64,000 nucleotides of DNA from Microthyrium microscopicum (GCA_010405405.1 MU004231.1:3956884-4020883), one strand, 5' to 3'. Counted from the stretch's first letter, positions 30,733-43,070 are shown. Translations and numbers: made by a program. The notes: a model not told the origin generated them from the sequence alone.

Positions 30733-33700
30733 CTAGTTCGAGTCATTCTCCTTCACCTGATCTTTTTCTCCTGCAGAATTCGGATCACTGCGAAAACATT
30801 AGCACACATCAGACTATCATTGGGATCAAGACTTACTCAACAGTCAACTTCTTCCAATCTGCCCAAGTGTATTTGGACATTGTCGTTTCATCATCTCTCA
30901 CGTTGCCTTCTTCAGGAGTACCACTTCGTAGAGTGCTTAGATGGCGATCGAATTTGCTGGCTACTGTAATGACATGCTTGAGATGCTCATAGGACATGTC
31001 TTTACCTTGGAATTGTGCCAATTGGCGAGCTGTTGTGATAGCATTACGGATTTGGCGACCATTCATCTCATGATCGGCCAAAATGCTGATATAGCCCTCG
31101 ACATCGTAGTAATCGATGTTGCTTTCTCCCAGGCCCTTGAGGCGATTGAAGAAGTTGGCCCAGATTTGGCTACGCTGAGGCCGGTTAAGTGGCTCGTAGT
31201 GAAGTGCCAATTGGATACGTGACTTGAAGGCTTCGTCAAAGGTACCGACGCGATTAGACGTCAAGAGAAGGATGCCGTCGTAGTATTCAAGGACACGCAG
31301 AAAGACAGAAACGAGTGCATTTCGTTGCAAGTCGTTCAGTGTTCGTTGCTCGAGGAACACATCAGCTTCGTCGAGGAGCACAACGGCTCCCCAGATCCGG
31401 CCAAGGTAGAGGACACTCTCCAAGTATTTCTCCACTTCTTGGGCCTGCGTGCCAATATCACCACAGGTTACACGGAAGAGAGGCTTTTCAGCCAATTCAG
31501 CGACAGACTCAGCCGTGAAAGTCTTACCTGTTCCGGGACCACCATGAAGGAGCATGACCAAGCCATTACCTTTGTTGGAAATGAGATCAGTGCTCTTCTC
31601 AGCAGCAATCTGGTTGGTGACCAACGCCTGGACGAGATCTTTGGTTCCAGCTTCGACAACGAGATGTTCAAAGGCAAGCTTGTTCCAAACAACCTCACAG
31701 ATGCGATCAACCTCCATATCAACCCACTTCTTGCGTCGCAGATTGTATCCAACGATGCTAGTGGGCATCAGATAGCATTTAGGCGCGTCTGGTGCTTCGT
31801 CCATCTTCATGATCTTTTCCGGAATGTAGGCACGCTCGACCACACGTTTCGCAATAGCCGAGTCTGGATGGAGCTGGCGATAAGTGGCATAGTCAATCAT
31901 GTATCGTTCACCAGTACCCAATGCAGCCTCCTCGCCTTCCTCCTGGTAGGAAACTAGCTTCTTGACACGGCAGCTCCAGAAGGTCTTGCCACGCTTTTCT
32001 AGCTTCTTGCGGATAGATTCGTCTGCAAAGCGGAGAGGGAAGGCGTTTAGTTCGGTGATCTTGACCTCTTCATCGCCCTTCTCGACGCGCAGTTCAAAGT
32101 CAACAAATGTTGTAGCTTTGAAGAAGTCGCCATCAAAGCCATAGCCCCAAGCAGTGACGAACCACATATGCAGTGGCGCTTTGCTGCCTTCACCGTCATT
32201 GTTCTTGAAGCTGTCCCATTTTTCTTTGACGGCGCTCACGCTCTTAGTTCGTGTCCAGCTGGTTGATAGGAAAGCTTGGTAGGCACCGCTTTCTTTGCGG
32301 ACGACGACATCACTAGGTCGAACGAGGTATTGCATGACGTCCTTTGTGACCATGCCGGACTGGAAGAGCGCATCAGCCTTTTCATACTCGGCAAGGTAAT
32401 TCTCTTCGATCCAACCAGTGAGCAGGGTCATGAGCTCTTGATGTCTCGGCTCCAAATCATCAAAAGCATTGGGCTTGCGATACCTATACCAGAAGAGGTA
32501 AGGAGCTTTGATCGGATTCATTAGATTGTTCATCTCGGGAAAGTCATCCCGGAAGTTTTCCTGGAGGTCAGAGAACTCTTCTGCTGCATCGATCATTTCG
32601 TCGGTTTCGAGCCTGATAGTTTCATACTCGGGTTTGGGCTCCGGAAGAGCAGCGCCCTGTCGTTCGGCCTTTTTGTTGTCCTCGTCAAGCGGATCCTTGG
32701 AATAATCACGCTCAATGTAAAAGACAATGTCTTTGTGGTTCTGTAGATACCGATCTTGGGAAGTGATGGGCAACTGGCCTTTGAGTCTGAACTCATCATC
32801 TCCACGAAGCTCCCAAGTCGGCGGCTCAAGATATGTCATAGAGTCACCCTCAATCCTATGAAACACCTGAAACCTCGGTGGCTTCTTTGTAATGCCATGT
32901 GTATCCTTGAGGTCATCATTCTCTTCTTCTAGCTTACGGATCCTCTCCATAAGCCGATCAACTTTGGCTTCGTCCACTGGCTTCTTGCTACCAGTCTTGA
33001 TCTGATTCGTGTCAGGAATGCCCAAGCATACATTTTCTACAGAGCGTATTGGCATGGATACTAGTAGCAAACGCTTCAAGGCATCCAGTACAGAAATGCT
33101 CCAGCTTGGAAATAACTTACTGGTGCACCCAGCGCTCCAAATTGCTGTGGAGGAGGTGGGGGTGGCATTGCCTGGGGATAGCCACCACCCATTGGCATAG
33201 GCGGAGGCGGTCCTCTATAAGGAGGATTATTCATACCCGGTGGTGGTGGTGGTGGAGGCCCACCCATATTCGGTCCTGGAGGCGGAGCGTAGTTAGGATG
33301 GCCTAACATATATAAGTAAAAGGTCTAGCAAGAAGACAAGAGTCTACTCGGAGGTTCATCAGATGCATACCATATGCTTGTCGAGCCTGCAATAAGCGTT
33401 TCTTATTCTGCTGTTCCAAGAGCATGAGCTGCATATGGTGGTCCTGAAGAGCATTGCTCTGTGGGCTTCCATCTGGACCCAAAGGAGCATTACCTGGAGG
33501 AGGTGGGCCGCCATGATAAGGCGGTACACCTGGAGGGGGCCCACCGTATGGGTTCCCCATCATTTTCTTGCCCTTCTTCTGCGGTGGCATTCCTGGCGGC
33601 ATATTGCCTGGCGGTGGTGTGTTCTTGTTGTCATCCGCAGCAGGATCGCGGAGTGCCATGAGCTTCTCTTTCTCAAAGTTGCTGGCTGCTGTAGTGTCCC

Positions 33701-34230
33701 GGGAGATGGTGATGTTCTTGAGCAAGTCTTCCGCTTTGTTGTCGACTTTCTCAGCCGGGGGTGGTGGTGGACCGCCCATCATCATGTTCATAGGGGGTGG
33801 TGGACCACCTTGAAATGGTGGAGGAGGGGGGTGCATGATGGCTGAAAGTTGTTAGTTTATATCATCAGAAGAGGCATTTGGAAAAGAAAGGTCTATGAGA
33901 AGAGCGTGACATACGCATTCCTGCTGGTGGAGGTGGTGGTCTACCAATGTGTTAGTATCAGAGTACTTGAGGCTGTAAGTTTACAAGGTGCTTCGATTGA
34001 TAGTATGATTTACTGTTATACAACGGCAAGTCATAAAATCAATGAATACATGTTTCAATACATATTGTTAAAGTGTCTTCTTACGGAATAAATCCTCGAT
34101 CTCTGGACCGTCGACGCTGATTCCGATATCCAGCGTCAGAGTCGGAACCCGAATCAGTCCCATAAGTAGGCCGAGAGCGATATCTTCGAGGCCGGGGCGA
34201 AGGTGAGCGGGTGCTAGACCTAGAATCCAT
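30733..34230 (-). CDS. AAA+ ATPase with Arg/Ser and proline-rich N-terminus
   Basis: Six exons, complement(30733..30787, 30837..33001, 33121..33302, 33371..33841, 33915..33940, 34085..34230), give 1014 residues. Residues 1-50 are Arg/Ser-rich and 50-275 are Pro/Gly/Met-rich (GGPPPPPPPGMNNPP). Then come a short coiled coil (AKVDRLMERIRKLEEENDDL), a DUF7025-type region and one AAA module. Walker A HGGPGTGKT is near residue 762 and Walker B AVVLLDEAD near 814, with LLTSNR as sensor 1 and an AAA lid after it. The class is a fungus-specific cytosolic or organelle-bound AAA ATPase of unknown substrate. A 26-nt micro-exon and a last exon that replaces the apparent stop (30833) with DPNSAGEKDQ follow from canonical splice sites and exact frame closure. 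The 3' splice site at 33002 is inferred from phase. Confidence 0.85.
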
Positions 34231-35041
34231 CGTTGTCGAGTTATACAAAGTCAATAGCTGAGCCTAGTAGCAAACAACTGGAGGAGCAGTGTTTCGGTCC
34301 AAGAAGAAAGTAGCAGGATATGAAGAAGTATTGCTAGTCTGAAGAAAGACAAAACCACGCTTCTGAGATCTTACTTCCAAAACTCCAAGAAAGTCATCTT
34401 CTTTATCAATTATCAGACAGCTGAGCTCGAATGCTTACCCCGCTGTTTCCGGTGTATGTAAATGTCCCAATTGGGGCACGAAGGCTGTGTTGCCTTGCAG
34501 CTGCCTGCTCGTGCATCCTCACAACAATCAATTGTTATGCAGGCCAAGTATGACTGGACCACAGGACTATGTACCCAATGAGATCCCTATTGCTAGCGGG
34601 ATTTACTTTAGGCCGGACGTGGCAGACATTGGCATTCGAATGGGATATGGCATCTTGAAACAAGAAAGGCAAGGTAATTGGCGTGGCTCCCTACGTGCTT
34701 AAATGCGTATCAGGATAGCCTATCCGATAGGAGGTACTGAGACGATTTTAGAGATAAGGCTGTGAGATTTAGCTTGCCAGTATGAGGAGAAAAAGAATGA
34801 AAAGAAATAACGAGTGTATAATATGCTATATGACATATTTTCTAAAGCGCTCATACCAATTGTGCAAGAGGTTGTACCTGAAGATTTTCATTTCCCAACA
34901 GGCCCGAACAAACCGAACCATAACGCCATCACTGCAATCGTTCATTGTTATAGCGACAATGTCGCCCTGTTACACAACTATTGTACATCGCATCTGCCAA
35001 ATCTTGGTAGATTGGACATCAATTCGACAAGCTTGAATGAC
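34231..35041. other. intergenic, possible gene fragment
   Basis: No intact gene. A plus-strand piece from ATG 34550 to about 34702 reads DYVPNEIPIASGIYFRPDVA, then DIGIRMGYGIL. This resembles the N-terminal part of uncharacterised fungal multi-spanning proteins (pattern P(D/E)IAGIGVR), but it stops shortly after and no membrane segments follow. I regard it as a possible relic. Confidence 0.25.
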
Positions 35042-36242
35042 TTATTCATTGCATGGCTTCTTCTCCTCCACTTCCTCATAAAGAGGTGGAGCCTCCGAAT
35101 ATGACTCTTCAGTAAAGACGCCCTTCTCAGAATCGTGATGAGCCTCGGCATCTTCCTCGCTAAGAGCGATCGGTTGATAGCTAGCCTGTCTACGGCGGAG
35201 CTTGATCCAGACCAAAGCGATAGCAGTGCCAACCAGCATACCAATCAAGTATGTGATCATACCAGCAAGGATGCCGATGAGGACTGGAATTACGACCACA
35301 AGGAGAACGCGGGCTACATTGTGCATAAAACGGTGCATCTTGTGATGACGATGACCATGAGGTTTAGCATGGTGGTGATGAGGACGGTGATGAGGACGAG
35401 TGTGGGTAGCGTTATCATGTCCATGATGAGGCTTCTTGTGATGTGGTCGATGAGGCCGCTTTCCATGATGCATCTGCATGCCGGGTTGTCCCTTCTTGCC
35501 ACATCCATGACCGTGCATTTTGGTGCGCATCGTTTCGAGTCTATCGGCGACAATCGCACGCCACTTGCATAGTAATGGCCAGTTGCGGCATTCCTTTTGA
35601 GACGCTTTAGGGCTCGCTGGTTTATCTGATGCCTCTGCCTTGACGATGAGTAGATCGCCACGGGTTGTTTCTACGGCAGTAATGAGTAGCTCGGGAACGC
35701 GAACTGCCTTTTGCTCGATAGCATGAATTCGAAGACTGAGGTTGAGAACTCGCTCCAAGTTGTTTTTGGAGGTACGAATGCCCTTGGATTCGAAAGACCA
35801 TGCAGTAAGTCGTACGGAATGTGCGGGAGTAGCAAGTCTTGCTGGAGATCTAAGCTGTTCCATCGACATGTCGGCCGGAACTTGCAGAACTTCCGGGTGG
35901 ACAAGGTTCATTACGGGTGGGTAGAATGGAATGCCGTTCAATTCGAGAGTCTGGGAGTTTGAGCCTACGGATATATTGGCAACCTAAATGCTAGAGTCAG
36001 TACCTATTGGGAAGCCAAGGATGTGGAGGATTAGATACCAAGTAGTTCTCGTTCTGGGTCCAAGATAGACCGTCTTTGCCAAACTGAGCGAGAGGACAGC
36101 CTGGGCAAGGAATGCGGACTATCTGAGCAAAGGGATCAACCCCAAAACCTGTAGCAGCCATGGTGACGTCTGGAGGTATCATGATAGCATTTGCGCCGGA
36201 AGCGATCACGGCAGTAGCCAAAAGGCCGTATGGGGAAAACAT
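35042..36242 (-). CDS. DUF7728-like single-pass membrane protein with His-rich segment
   Basis: Two exons, complement(35042..35983, 36039..36242), encode 381 residues. A signal peptide (about 1-19, LLATAVIASGANA) leads into IPPDVTMAATGFGVDPF and RIPCPGCPLAQFG, then a beta-rich region, wording I link to fungal DUF7728 proteins. Residues about 215-275 are strongly His-rich (HHRPHHHHAKPHGHRHHKMH). Then come one or two transmembrane helices (VARVLLVVVIPVLIGILAG, then MITYLIGMLVGTAIALVWI) and an acidic tail with a PPLY motif (EAPPLYEEVEE), a typical Rsp5/NEDD4 ligase docking site. Metal binding and ubiquitin-dependent sorting are inferences. It is divergent from the mitochondrial-protein gene across 444 bp. 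Confidence 0.75.
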
Positions 36243-36686
36243 GATGGATGTATGCAGGCTAGAAACGGGAAATGGAGAAATTGAAAGACAAGATACAGCA
36301 AAGAATTTAGTTGAAGAAGAGGATGAGATTACAGAGTGGCGGTTGAGGGGGGAGGGTGATAGGTAAAAGGTAGGAGGAAGTGTTGGGTTGATTAACTGAT
36401 GATCAATGATGTACCGGATATAACTGACACGCAATGCGGCGGAAGTCCACCCCCGCAAGCGGAAAGTATCCTGCTCTTAGAGCACCACTGCGGAATTAGC
36501 AAAACGGAATACCCCTGCACGCCTTGGTAGGTGCGGCCTCCTTTGACATTTTGATGTTGACTTTCGAACATATGAAGATTATCAGAACTTCAACGTCAAA
36601 ACACAATCATTACTATCGCCTACCTAAATCGTGTCTCGCCTACCTATGTTTATCCAATAATTTGACCTTCTTCAGTTTTTCCATTG
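36243..36686. other. bidirectional promoter region
   Basis: The 444-bp gap between the divergent starts of the DUF7728-like gene and the mitochondrial-protein gene. No motif I would name. Confidence 0.4.
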
Positions 36687-38194
36687 ATGCGACACTTCAA
36701 GCGGCTTACCGCTGGCCGGCGAGCATTCCCAATCCCAATATGCTCCCTTACATCTCCCATAGCTCGCAACTTCTCAATATCTACACGACTACAAGGTTAG
36801 CTTTATGTCTGTTGCACTACGCTGATTACTTTGACTAATGCGCTTAGTCTACTTTCCTCCGCCTTTTGACCCGACTCCATCCCCTGAACTAGACCAGCTC
36901 CTCGATACCATCCGTCACAAAATACTTCTTCCGCGCCACCTTGACTCATCCCAGAGAAAACTAGTCCAGAGAGCAGAAAATCATGCTTACTTGGCTAAAG
37001 AAGATGTTCGTGTAGCCATTGGTGGTCAGGAGATGCGACTGGTTCCTTTCAACTTTTCCACCGATGGGGTGTCTGTTGGCCAATCCCTCAACCAAGCTCT
37101 TGTCTTATCCGAAAGCACTGGCGACTTTTCTTTTTGGTCAAATCTTTTGAAAGGGGCCAGATCTGCCAAATTGCTTGTTGCTCAGTCTCTGCGTGAAAGA
37201 TTAGCGTTCACAGCCGCCAAAAAACAGCAACTTCCAATTGTTATGCAGCTTCTCGAAAATGCGGAGAAAACCAGCTACCCTATCACTCCACGACTACTTA
37301 TAAAGCTCTTCACTTTCTGCAGAGATAGTGCTATATTTGGCGCCGATGCCTTACGGTTAGCGGAACGAGATACCTCCAATGACTTCACAAAGGAGTCTAT
37401 CCAATCCATGGTCGAGGAAGCAGACAATCAAGTTTCAGTTGTAGCAGACCGCCCTGAATTGGCTCCTTATCGCGCCAAAGCTTTGAAAGAAGGGCTGAGA
37501 CTATCAAATGCCTTCAACCTACTAGTCACGCAGCCATTTCACCAAAAAGCGCTGCGCGAGAAAGACGTATGGAAATCTGGACTACTATCTGACCCTTTGG
37601 ATGATCCTCTATTGCTTGCTCTTCCCCTTGAGCTTCAATCTCGCCTCGAACAGGATTCATCTATCTTGGAAATGTCGCAGACGAGCAACGAAGTCGTTTC
37701 CGGTTCCGAAAATAATGCACCACCCCGCCCCTCGCCCAGTGCTTCTGAAGTCGCTACCAAAATGGATCTCGCACTTGTCAAGAGACCGATTCAAGCTGTA
37801 AGTCTGCCACAATTTCAAGAATCCCTAGACTGACATATAATTCCAGCCTGATCTCGGCGCGGTAGATCCCTCGGAAATCAGAGGACGATGTTCAAACTTT
37901 CCTAATTATGCCTACTTAATCCTTTCAAGCCTTCAAAGGGCACAAAAGGTTATTGATGATGCCGAGCTTCGCAGTAGACTTCAAATTCATGAACAGGCTG
38001 TACATGAAGCTCTAGGGACATTTTATAGGTCGGTACCCTCAACTCACGAAAAAATCGTTGCTCGCCCGATGTGGGACGACATAGTTGAGAAGGGTGGAGA
38101 CCTTGACTTTCCACTCCAATACAAGTTTAGAACCTTGCAACGTCAACATAAGGTATATAATTATGGAAAAGAGCAAGGTGAACCTTCAAGCTGA
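36687..38194 (+). CDS. predicted mitochondrial protein, family unknown
   Basis: Three exons, join(36687..36795, 36848..37797, 37847..38194), give 468 residues. The first exon encodes a basic, Ser-rich mitochondrial-type presequence: MRHFKRLTAGRRAFPIP followed by ARNFSISTRL. The frame ATG at 36838 lies inside the first intron (GTTAGC, GACTAAT branch site, CTTAG), so it is not the start. The body is mainly helical (VYFPPPFDPTPSPELDQLLD, LRERLAFTAAKKQQLPIVMQ, LLIKLFTFCRDSAIFGADAL) with helix pairs reminiscent of organellar RNA-metabolism or ribosome-associated proteins, but I do not recognise the family. Exon 3 ends with KVYNYGKEQGEPSS. Introns are 52 and 49 nt and all phases close. Confidence 0.75.
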
Positions 38195-38477
38195 TCCCGG
38201 ATCCCATAATCCTTCTGGTAACATATTCGGAGGTTAGTACTGTAAGATAGTATCTACACACTTGTCTATTCATTGCAATGCATACAATCAATATCATGAT
38301 AGACATGTATCCTGTAAGTCGGTACTTATTAACCGTATCGAGAGAGTTAGCTACCAACGAATGCCGCAAAGTTGATGATAGACGGTTCAACACCATATCA
38401 TTCATTCATTCATTATATACAGTGATGCTGATAGGATACAGCTAACTCTCCTGTCGCATGCACAATCTTGGAGACGT

Positions 38478-40547
38478 CTACTCAAAACACATTGGACGAA
38501 CCGCACTTTCCTCCCAAGCTTCGCCATACATGATCCCATGCACATAGGCCTCTCCGACCAACATCCAAGTCTCCGGCCCACCCTGTCTTACTACATACGG
38601 AACGCTTCTCCTCACCACAAACGGCACCTTTCCACCTTCCAACAGGACGATCTCATCACCCATCTGCGCCAATCCAGGTAATAATGCCACCCTACCTGAC
38701 GCTGTCTTGCCCATCTTACGACAATTAGTAATTCCCGGCACCACCAAGTCGCTGATCGCAGCCTCTCCGCACTGTACACGCACAAAGCTCTCCACATCCG
38801 ACAAGATCCCACTCAACCGCTCCAGTGCACTGAAGACGTTTCGACTCTGCACCTGCCGCCCAAACGTCAAACGTCTATATGGTGCTAGCGGCTTGACGTA
38901 GTCGGTCGCAAAGTCACCTTTGCAGATCTCATACGTCGCTTTCGTCATACCGCCGTGCATTGTCTGCCAGTAAACTTGGAGCATGGATTCGTGGGTAAAA
39001 TATTTCTTGCGGCTACGTGCGCGTATAACGTGCTCCCAGCTGGCGAAGGTGTTACGTACCCGCTGGCTGTATTCGCTTGCGTCCTCGTCTTCATTTCGGT
39101 GTCTCATTGTATGGCCAACAGACGTTATGGTATCGATGCGTGTGCCGCGCAGCTGGAGGATGGCTGGATTTGTGGTCGGCTGCAGAATGGTGGTGGAACC
39201 GCGAGTAGCGGCAAATTGAGGAACGTCGGGGGTGAAGAGTACGTTTGGATGGTCCTCAAGGACGACCTTATCCAGGCGTGTAATGGGATCCGATGTGCTG
39301 AGCTCGCTCAGGTCAGGAACCCAGGTTGGCATGGAAGCATCGGTACTATCTTCAGCGGTTCGATGAACGACACTGAGAACGTCAAGGTTGCCGTACCGCG
39401 CAATATGATCGACAACGAAGCGCTTGTAGACTTCTTCAGCTGGAAGGAGATAGTCCGGTGTGCCCAAAACTCCAGCCTCTCCTCGCTCTTCCGCCAGTCC
39501 TATCAACGCAAAAACTTTGTCCCTAGAATCCGTCGCAAGTGTTGCGCCCGCTCTCGCAACCAACTGTAGCAACTGCGGCGTGATGCCCAATGCCACCTCC
39601 TCTTTCGTTGGCTGAATCAGCAGGTCTGCAAAATACCGCCCTGTCATGACCGCCTGACTCTGGCTATAGGTGACCAGATTCCCCCAGATCTCGCTCGTCA
39701 CCGTCACAAAGTCCTGCCAATTGACCCATCGTCTCCCACACAACAACAGCGCTCTCGGCGCCAGCGCCAACTCCTGTATGATCCACACTCGCCTGAACCA
39801 TGGCCTCTCAAAGATGCTGAAGATGCAATGCAACACCCAGCTATTCCTCAACGGAAACCCATACCGGATCAACATATCGTCCGTCAAATGCCTCAGCCGC
39901 TCCCCATCCCTCGCCATCTGCTTCTTTCGAATCGCTGCGAGCACTCTCGGGACCGTATCCATACCCAGATCCGTCATGGTACTACTCGGGCCCAACCACG
40001 CAATCACACCCTTACAACTACGATAGATATCTCGCATCAACTGCACCTGTGCATTGCGTTCCTCCACATCCTGCTGATTAATACACACCGCATCCGCCCA
40101 GATAGTCCTCACGCCATCTACCCGTCTTAGATGCTTTAGCGCCCCTTGTAGACTCTTCGTAATGCTTATGACGCCTTCGTTTTCAATCACCAGCTTTTGG
40201 TCAAAGACAGGGGGTCCCCAGCAGTAGCTGATTGCTTCGTAGTCGGGCTTTTCAGCCAGATCGACGGTCCGTATGCGGCAAGTCAGGGCAGCGGAGTCTT
40301 TGGGCTTGGGGAGAAGTTCGATTACGCGTATTAGCGTGGTGCCAGCGTAGGTGGGGAGCGGTTTGTATTGGTAGCCATTGCGAGGTTTGCTGTCGGCTCT
40401 GTTATCAGCTTTGCTGTCTGGGGATTCGTATGTTGGTGGAGGAGTGGAGGGTGGTGTGGAGAGGAGGACTGCTTTTGCTCTGAGTGTTGGTTTTTCGCTT
40501 AGTGTCTGGTCTGAGTTGGTTCGGGGGAGTACTTTGAATGTCGCCAT
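38478..40547 (-). CDS. HET-domain (heterokaryon incompatibility-type) protein
   Basis: Intronless, 689 residues. After a Ser/Thr/Pro-rich N-terminus the HET domain begins near residue 70. It has YEAISYCWGPPVFDQ (about 103-117), KSLQGALKHLR, RTIWADAVCINQQDVEERNA (about 147-166), QVQLMRDIYRSCKGVIAWLG and RVWIIQELALAPRALLLCG. The C-terminal 400 residues are the usual variable HET-protein tail. Some HET-domain proteins trigger cell death on fusion of unlike hyphae; most have no known partner and nothing here identifies one. The frame looks whole. It converges with the mitochondrial-protein gene (283-bp gap). Confidence 0.92.
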   Translation of the reverse strand: MATFKVLPRTNSDQTLSEKPTLRAKAVLLSTPPSTPPPTYESPDSKADNRADSKPRNGYQYKPLPTYAGTTLIRVIELLPKPKDSAALTCRIRTVDLAEKPDYEAISYCWGPPVFDQKLVIENEGVISITKSLQGALKHLRRVDGVRTIWADAVCINQQDVEERNAQVQLMRDIYRSCKGVIAWLGPSSTMTDLGMDTVPRVLAAIRKKQMARDGERLRHLTDDMLIRYGFPLRNSWVLHCIFSIFERPWFRRVWIIQELALAPRALLLCGRRWVNWQDFVTVTSEIWGNLVTYSQSQAVMTGRYFADLLIQPTKEEVALGITPQLLQLVARAGATLATDSRDKVFALIGLAEERGEAGVLGTPDYLLPAEEVYKRFVVDHIARYGNLDVLSVVHRTAEDSTDASMPTWVPDLSELSTSDPITRLDKVVLEDHPNVLFTPDVPQFAATRGSTTILQPTTNPAILQLRGTRIDTITSVGHTMRHRNEDEDASEYSQRVRNTFASWEHVIRARSRKKYFTHESMLQVYWQTMHGGMTKATYEICKGDFATDYVKPLAPYRRLTFGRQVQSRNVFSALERLSGILSDVESFVRVQCGEAAISDLVVPGITNCRKMGKTASGRVALLPGLAQMGDEIVLLEGGKVPFVVRRSVPYVVRQGGPETWMLVGEAYVHGIMYGEAWEESAVRPMCFE

Positions 40548-43070
40548 GATTCTAAGGTATGATGAACGACAGTGGGATGGCTAGAAAGTTGTAATGCATT
40601 CATTGTGATATTTAACAGCTCATCGATGCTGAAGTATATGCTACATTGGAGGTTGCAACGTTGAAACATCCCTGCCCCGATAGATGAATTGTTAATATAT
40701 AAACATCCCAAAGGAATGATCCTCTGCTACATATATCAGGGCAAAGAGGCCGCTTTAGTTCTGTGGGGGATTTGATGATGGTAGGCATCTCCCTTATTGA
40801 AGGAGATGATACACGGGCCTAGTTGTAAGAACTTCATTTTCTTAACCACTGACGAGACGAGTATGTATACGAATCATATCGTAGTCAATGGAAAGGTCAA
40901 GAGACTTGGTAGGGTTTGAGCTGCATTCAAAGTTGTTTCCTGAGGAACGAGAAACGTTACTTGTGGTAGCCAAGTACAAAACCTTCTGATCCTACGGAAG
41001 GGCAGTCCAAACCTCGATAATAGTCTTGAAAGTGCTAAGACGAAATGTTCACTGACTGATTTCGAGTTGAAAAGTTAGTCATTAGAAACGACTGCTATTC
41101 TTGAGGAGAAGTAAATCGACAGAAGGCTTACCTACCAGGTTCAGATTGTGCTTGTCTTGATCGGTCAAGGTATTTTTGCTTTTGGACATCGAAATGAGGA
41201 ACACTAGGAATAAGATCAGATCATGTTCGGAGATTTAAAATGCTTCTAAATTTGCTTTTTTCGTTCTTCCCGCTTCAGCCCTACAGGGGAGCACTGTTGG
41301 TGGAGGTGGATATCTGGAATCTCGTTCATGAATGAGGATGACTGTTTACTACTTATCCGTCGGTATTATGGAATTAACAATGAAGGCCAGCGTAAAGTGC
41401 TAGAAAAGTCACAAACTATTTTGGTTCTCATTGCCATAGAAAAAATTTGAGGGTGACTCTCCTGTTTGTGAAACCAGGACTCATTGGATCCGAACAGCCC
41501 GAGGATCCGAACAGTTGCACCACTTTTATAAAAGGGACTGTCTCTTTATTGCCTTTATTGTTGACTTTTGCAGGTTTCTGTCATCAAAGTGAAATGGCAC
41601 GCCTTATGATGCCACAAGTTGGCAAGCTCGATCAAAGCGCGTCTATAGGCGGAAACCCCCGAGGCGGCTGATGGCGTCTACGCCGCCTCGCTTCCCATCG
41701 CCTCTTCCGAAGAACTGGGTAAGCCGTTGAGAGTTGGCTCAAGAACACGGGAGCAAGTCGCGACGGGGACAAGAGTTCGCAAAGGAGCAAAGCAATGGCC
41801 AGAAAGAGGCACGGAATACTTCCCCGATTCTTCAAAAACACGCAGCATCTCCTACTCGCCAGCTCGAGGTCTACCGTGAGGATGTGGAAATAAGATTCGG
41901 AATGTTCGGCTACTGCGTAGCACAGAAGGGTTCTTTGTGTCTCGATGCCAAGAAGGTTGCGCATTGTTTTGTCGAGAGCTCATGTTGACTGGTTCAGGAG
42001 TTCAAGCATCCCACACCATCTTCATGAGATGGATGCTTTGTGTTATGTTGTTGACGCCGCGTAATTGAATTGGCTCAATCAGTCCGACTAGGTTCAGTGA
42101 GCAGTCACACTGATTGATAACAACTCAAATTCTCCTCGATTGGTCCCCGATCGTGAGATTGTTGGTTCCTGACTTCAGAATCCATATTGGGCCGACTTCT
42201 CTCTTGGTGCTGAGCTACCAGCTACGTACCTAGGTACGGGAGCGAAGTCAGTTTCCGAAAGTAGACTGAGAAATGACATTTGACAGCCCAAGTAACACAA
42301 CCACTCCACGCTTCCTGCTTCACAAATCACTAGTCAAGATAATAAATAATCGACCAGTAATCACGATAGAAATCTTATCTAGGGACCGCTACGGACGTCG
42401 GAGACAAGTCTCTTACGCTAAAAAATGTTGAACTCTCAAACGGCTCAAAACGTTGGCGTCTGACCAGTAAGGCGACGCTATAAGGCTGCGACGATGGTTC
42501 CAAGAAATAGGTGTAAGGCTGTCAAATTTAAGAAATCTGCCGGACTCTTTTAGATTCAAGACGGCTCCCGCTGATCGGCGGCGGCCCCGCGAAAACAAGG
42601 TTTTATAAGCCACATTTAAAGAGTTGTCGAATTCACAATTTCACACTCATCTGGTAGGATGGATGTTCATATTGTCGTCAGTTGTTCTCGTCTGATAGAT
42701 AATTACGTGATATGCTTGCACTTTTCACCCTAACTGGATATTTTGCCAAGCTTAAGGCTGATAAGAGCGGGATGTTTTCTGTGGCGGCCTTGCCATCTTG
42801 GGGTCGGATATTGGGTGGCGTTTAAGCTGTGGAGAGCCTCAACATGTCCCATAGTGGAGAATATAGTACGCAGTAAGGCTTGAACATGATAGGATGTTAG
42901 TTTTTAAACAAGTTGAATCTGTTATATTGCTCAAATATGTTTCTCTGTGGTTGATGTAGAGTTTTACATTGTTACTAGGGAGCCTGTAGATGATCAGATT
43001 CATTCACCTGTTAGTTGAATAATGGCCAGGTTGTGGAAATGTATACGGGGAAGGCAGTTGCTTGCGAGCT
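40548..43070. other. gene-poor region, nothing supported
   Basis: No frame with family features, splice coherence or a signal peptide. GGATCCGAACAG occurs twice, at 41486-41497 and 41503-41514, without further repeat structure. Frames near 41.6-42.0 kb are open on both strands and look fortuitous. Confidence 0.4.

Noticed and set aside
36838-36847. ATG at 36838 as gene start
   Set aside because: It lies between the branch site and 3' splice site of a canonical intron; the upstream exon supplies a coherent presequence in frame.
38396-38415. ATTC tandem run
   Set aside because: Three to four short units only; a trivial microsatellite.
41486-41514. GGATCCGAACAG repeated twice
   Set aside because: Only two short copies, no inverted partner, no target duplication; not enough for a mobile element.
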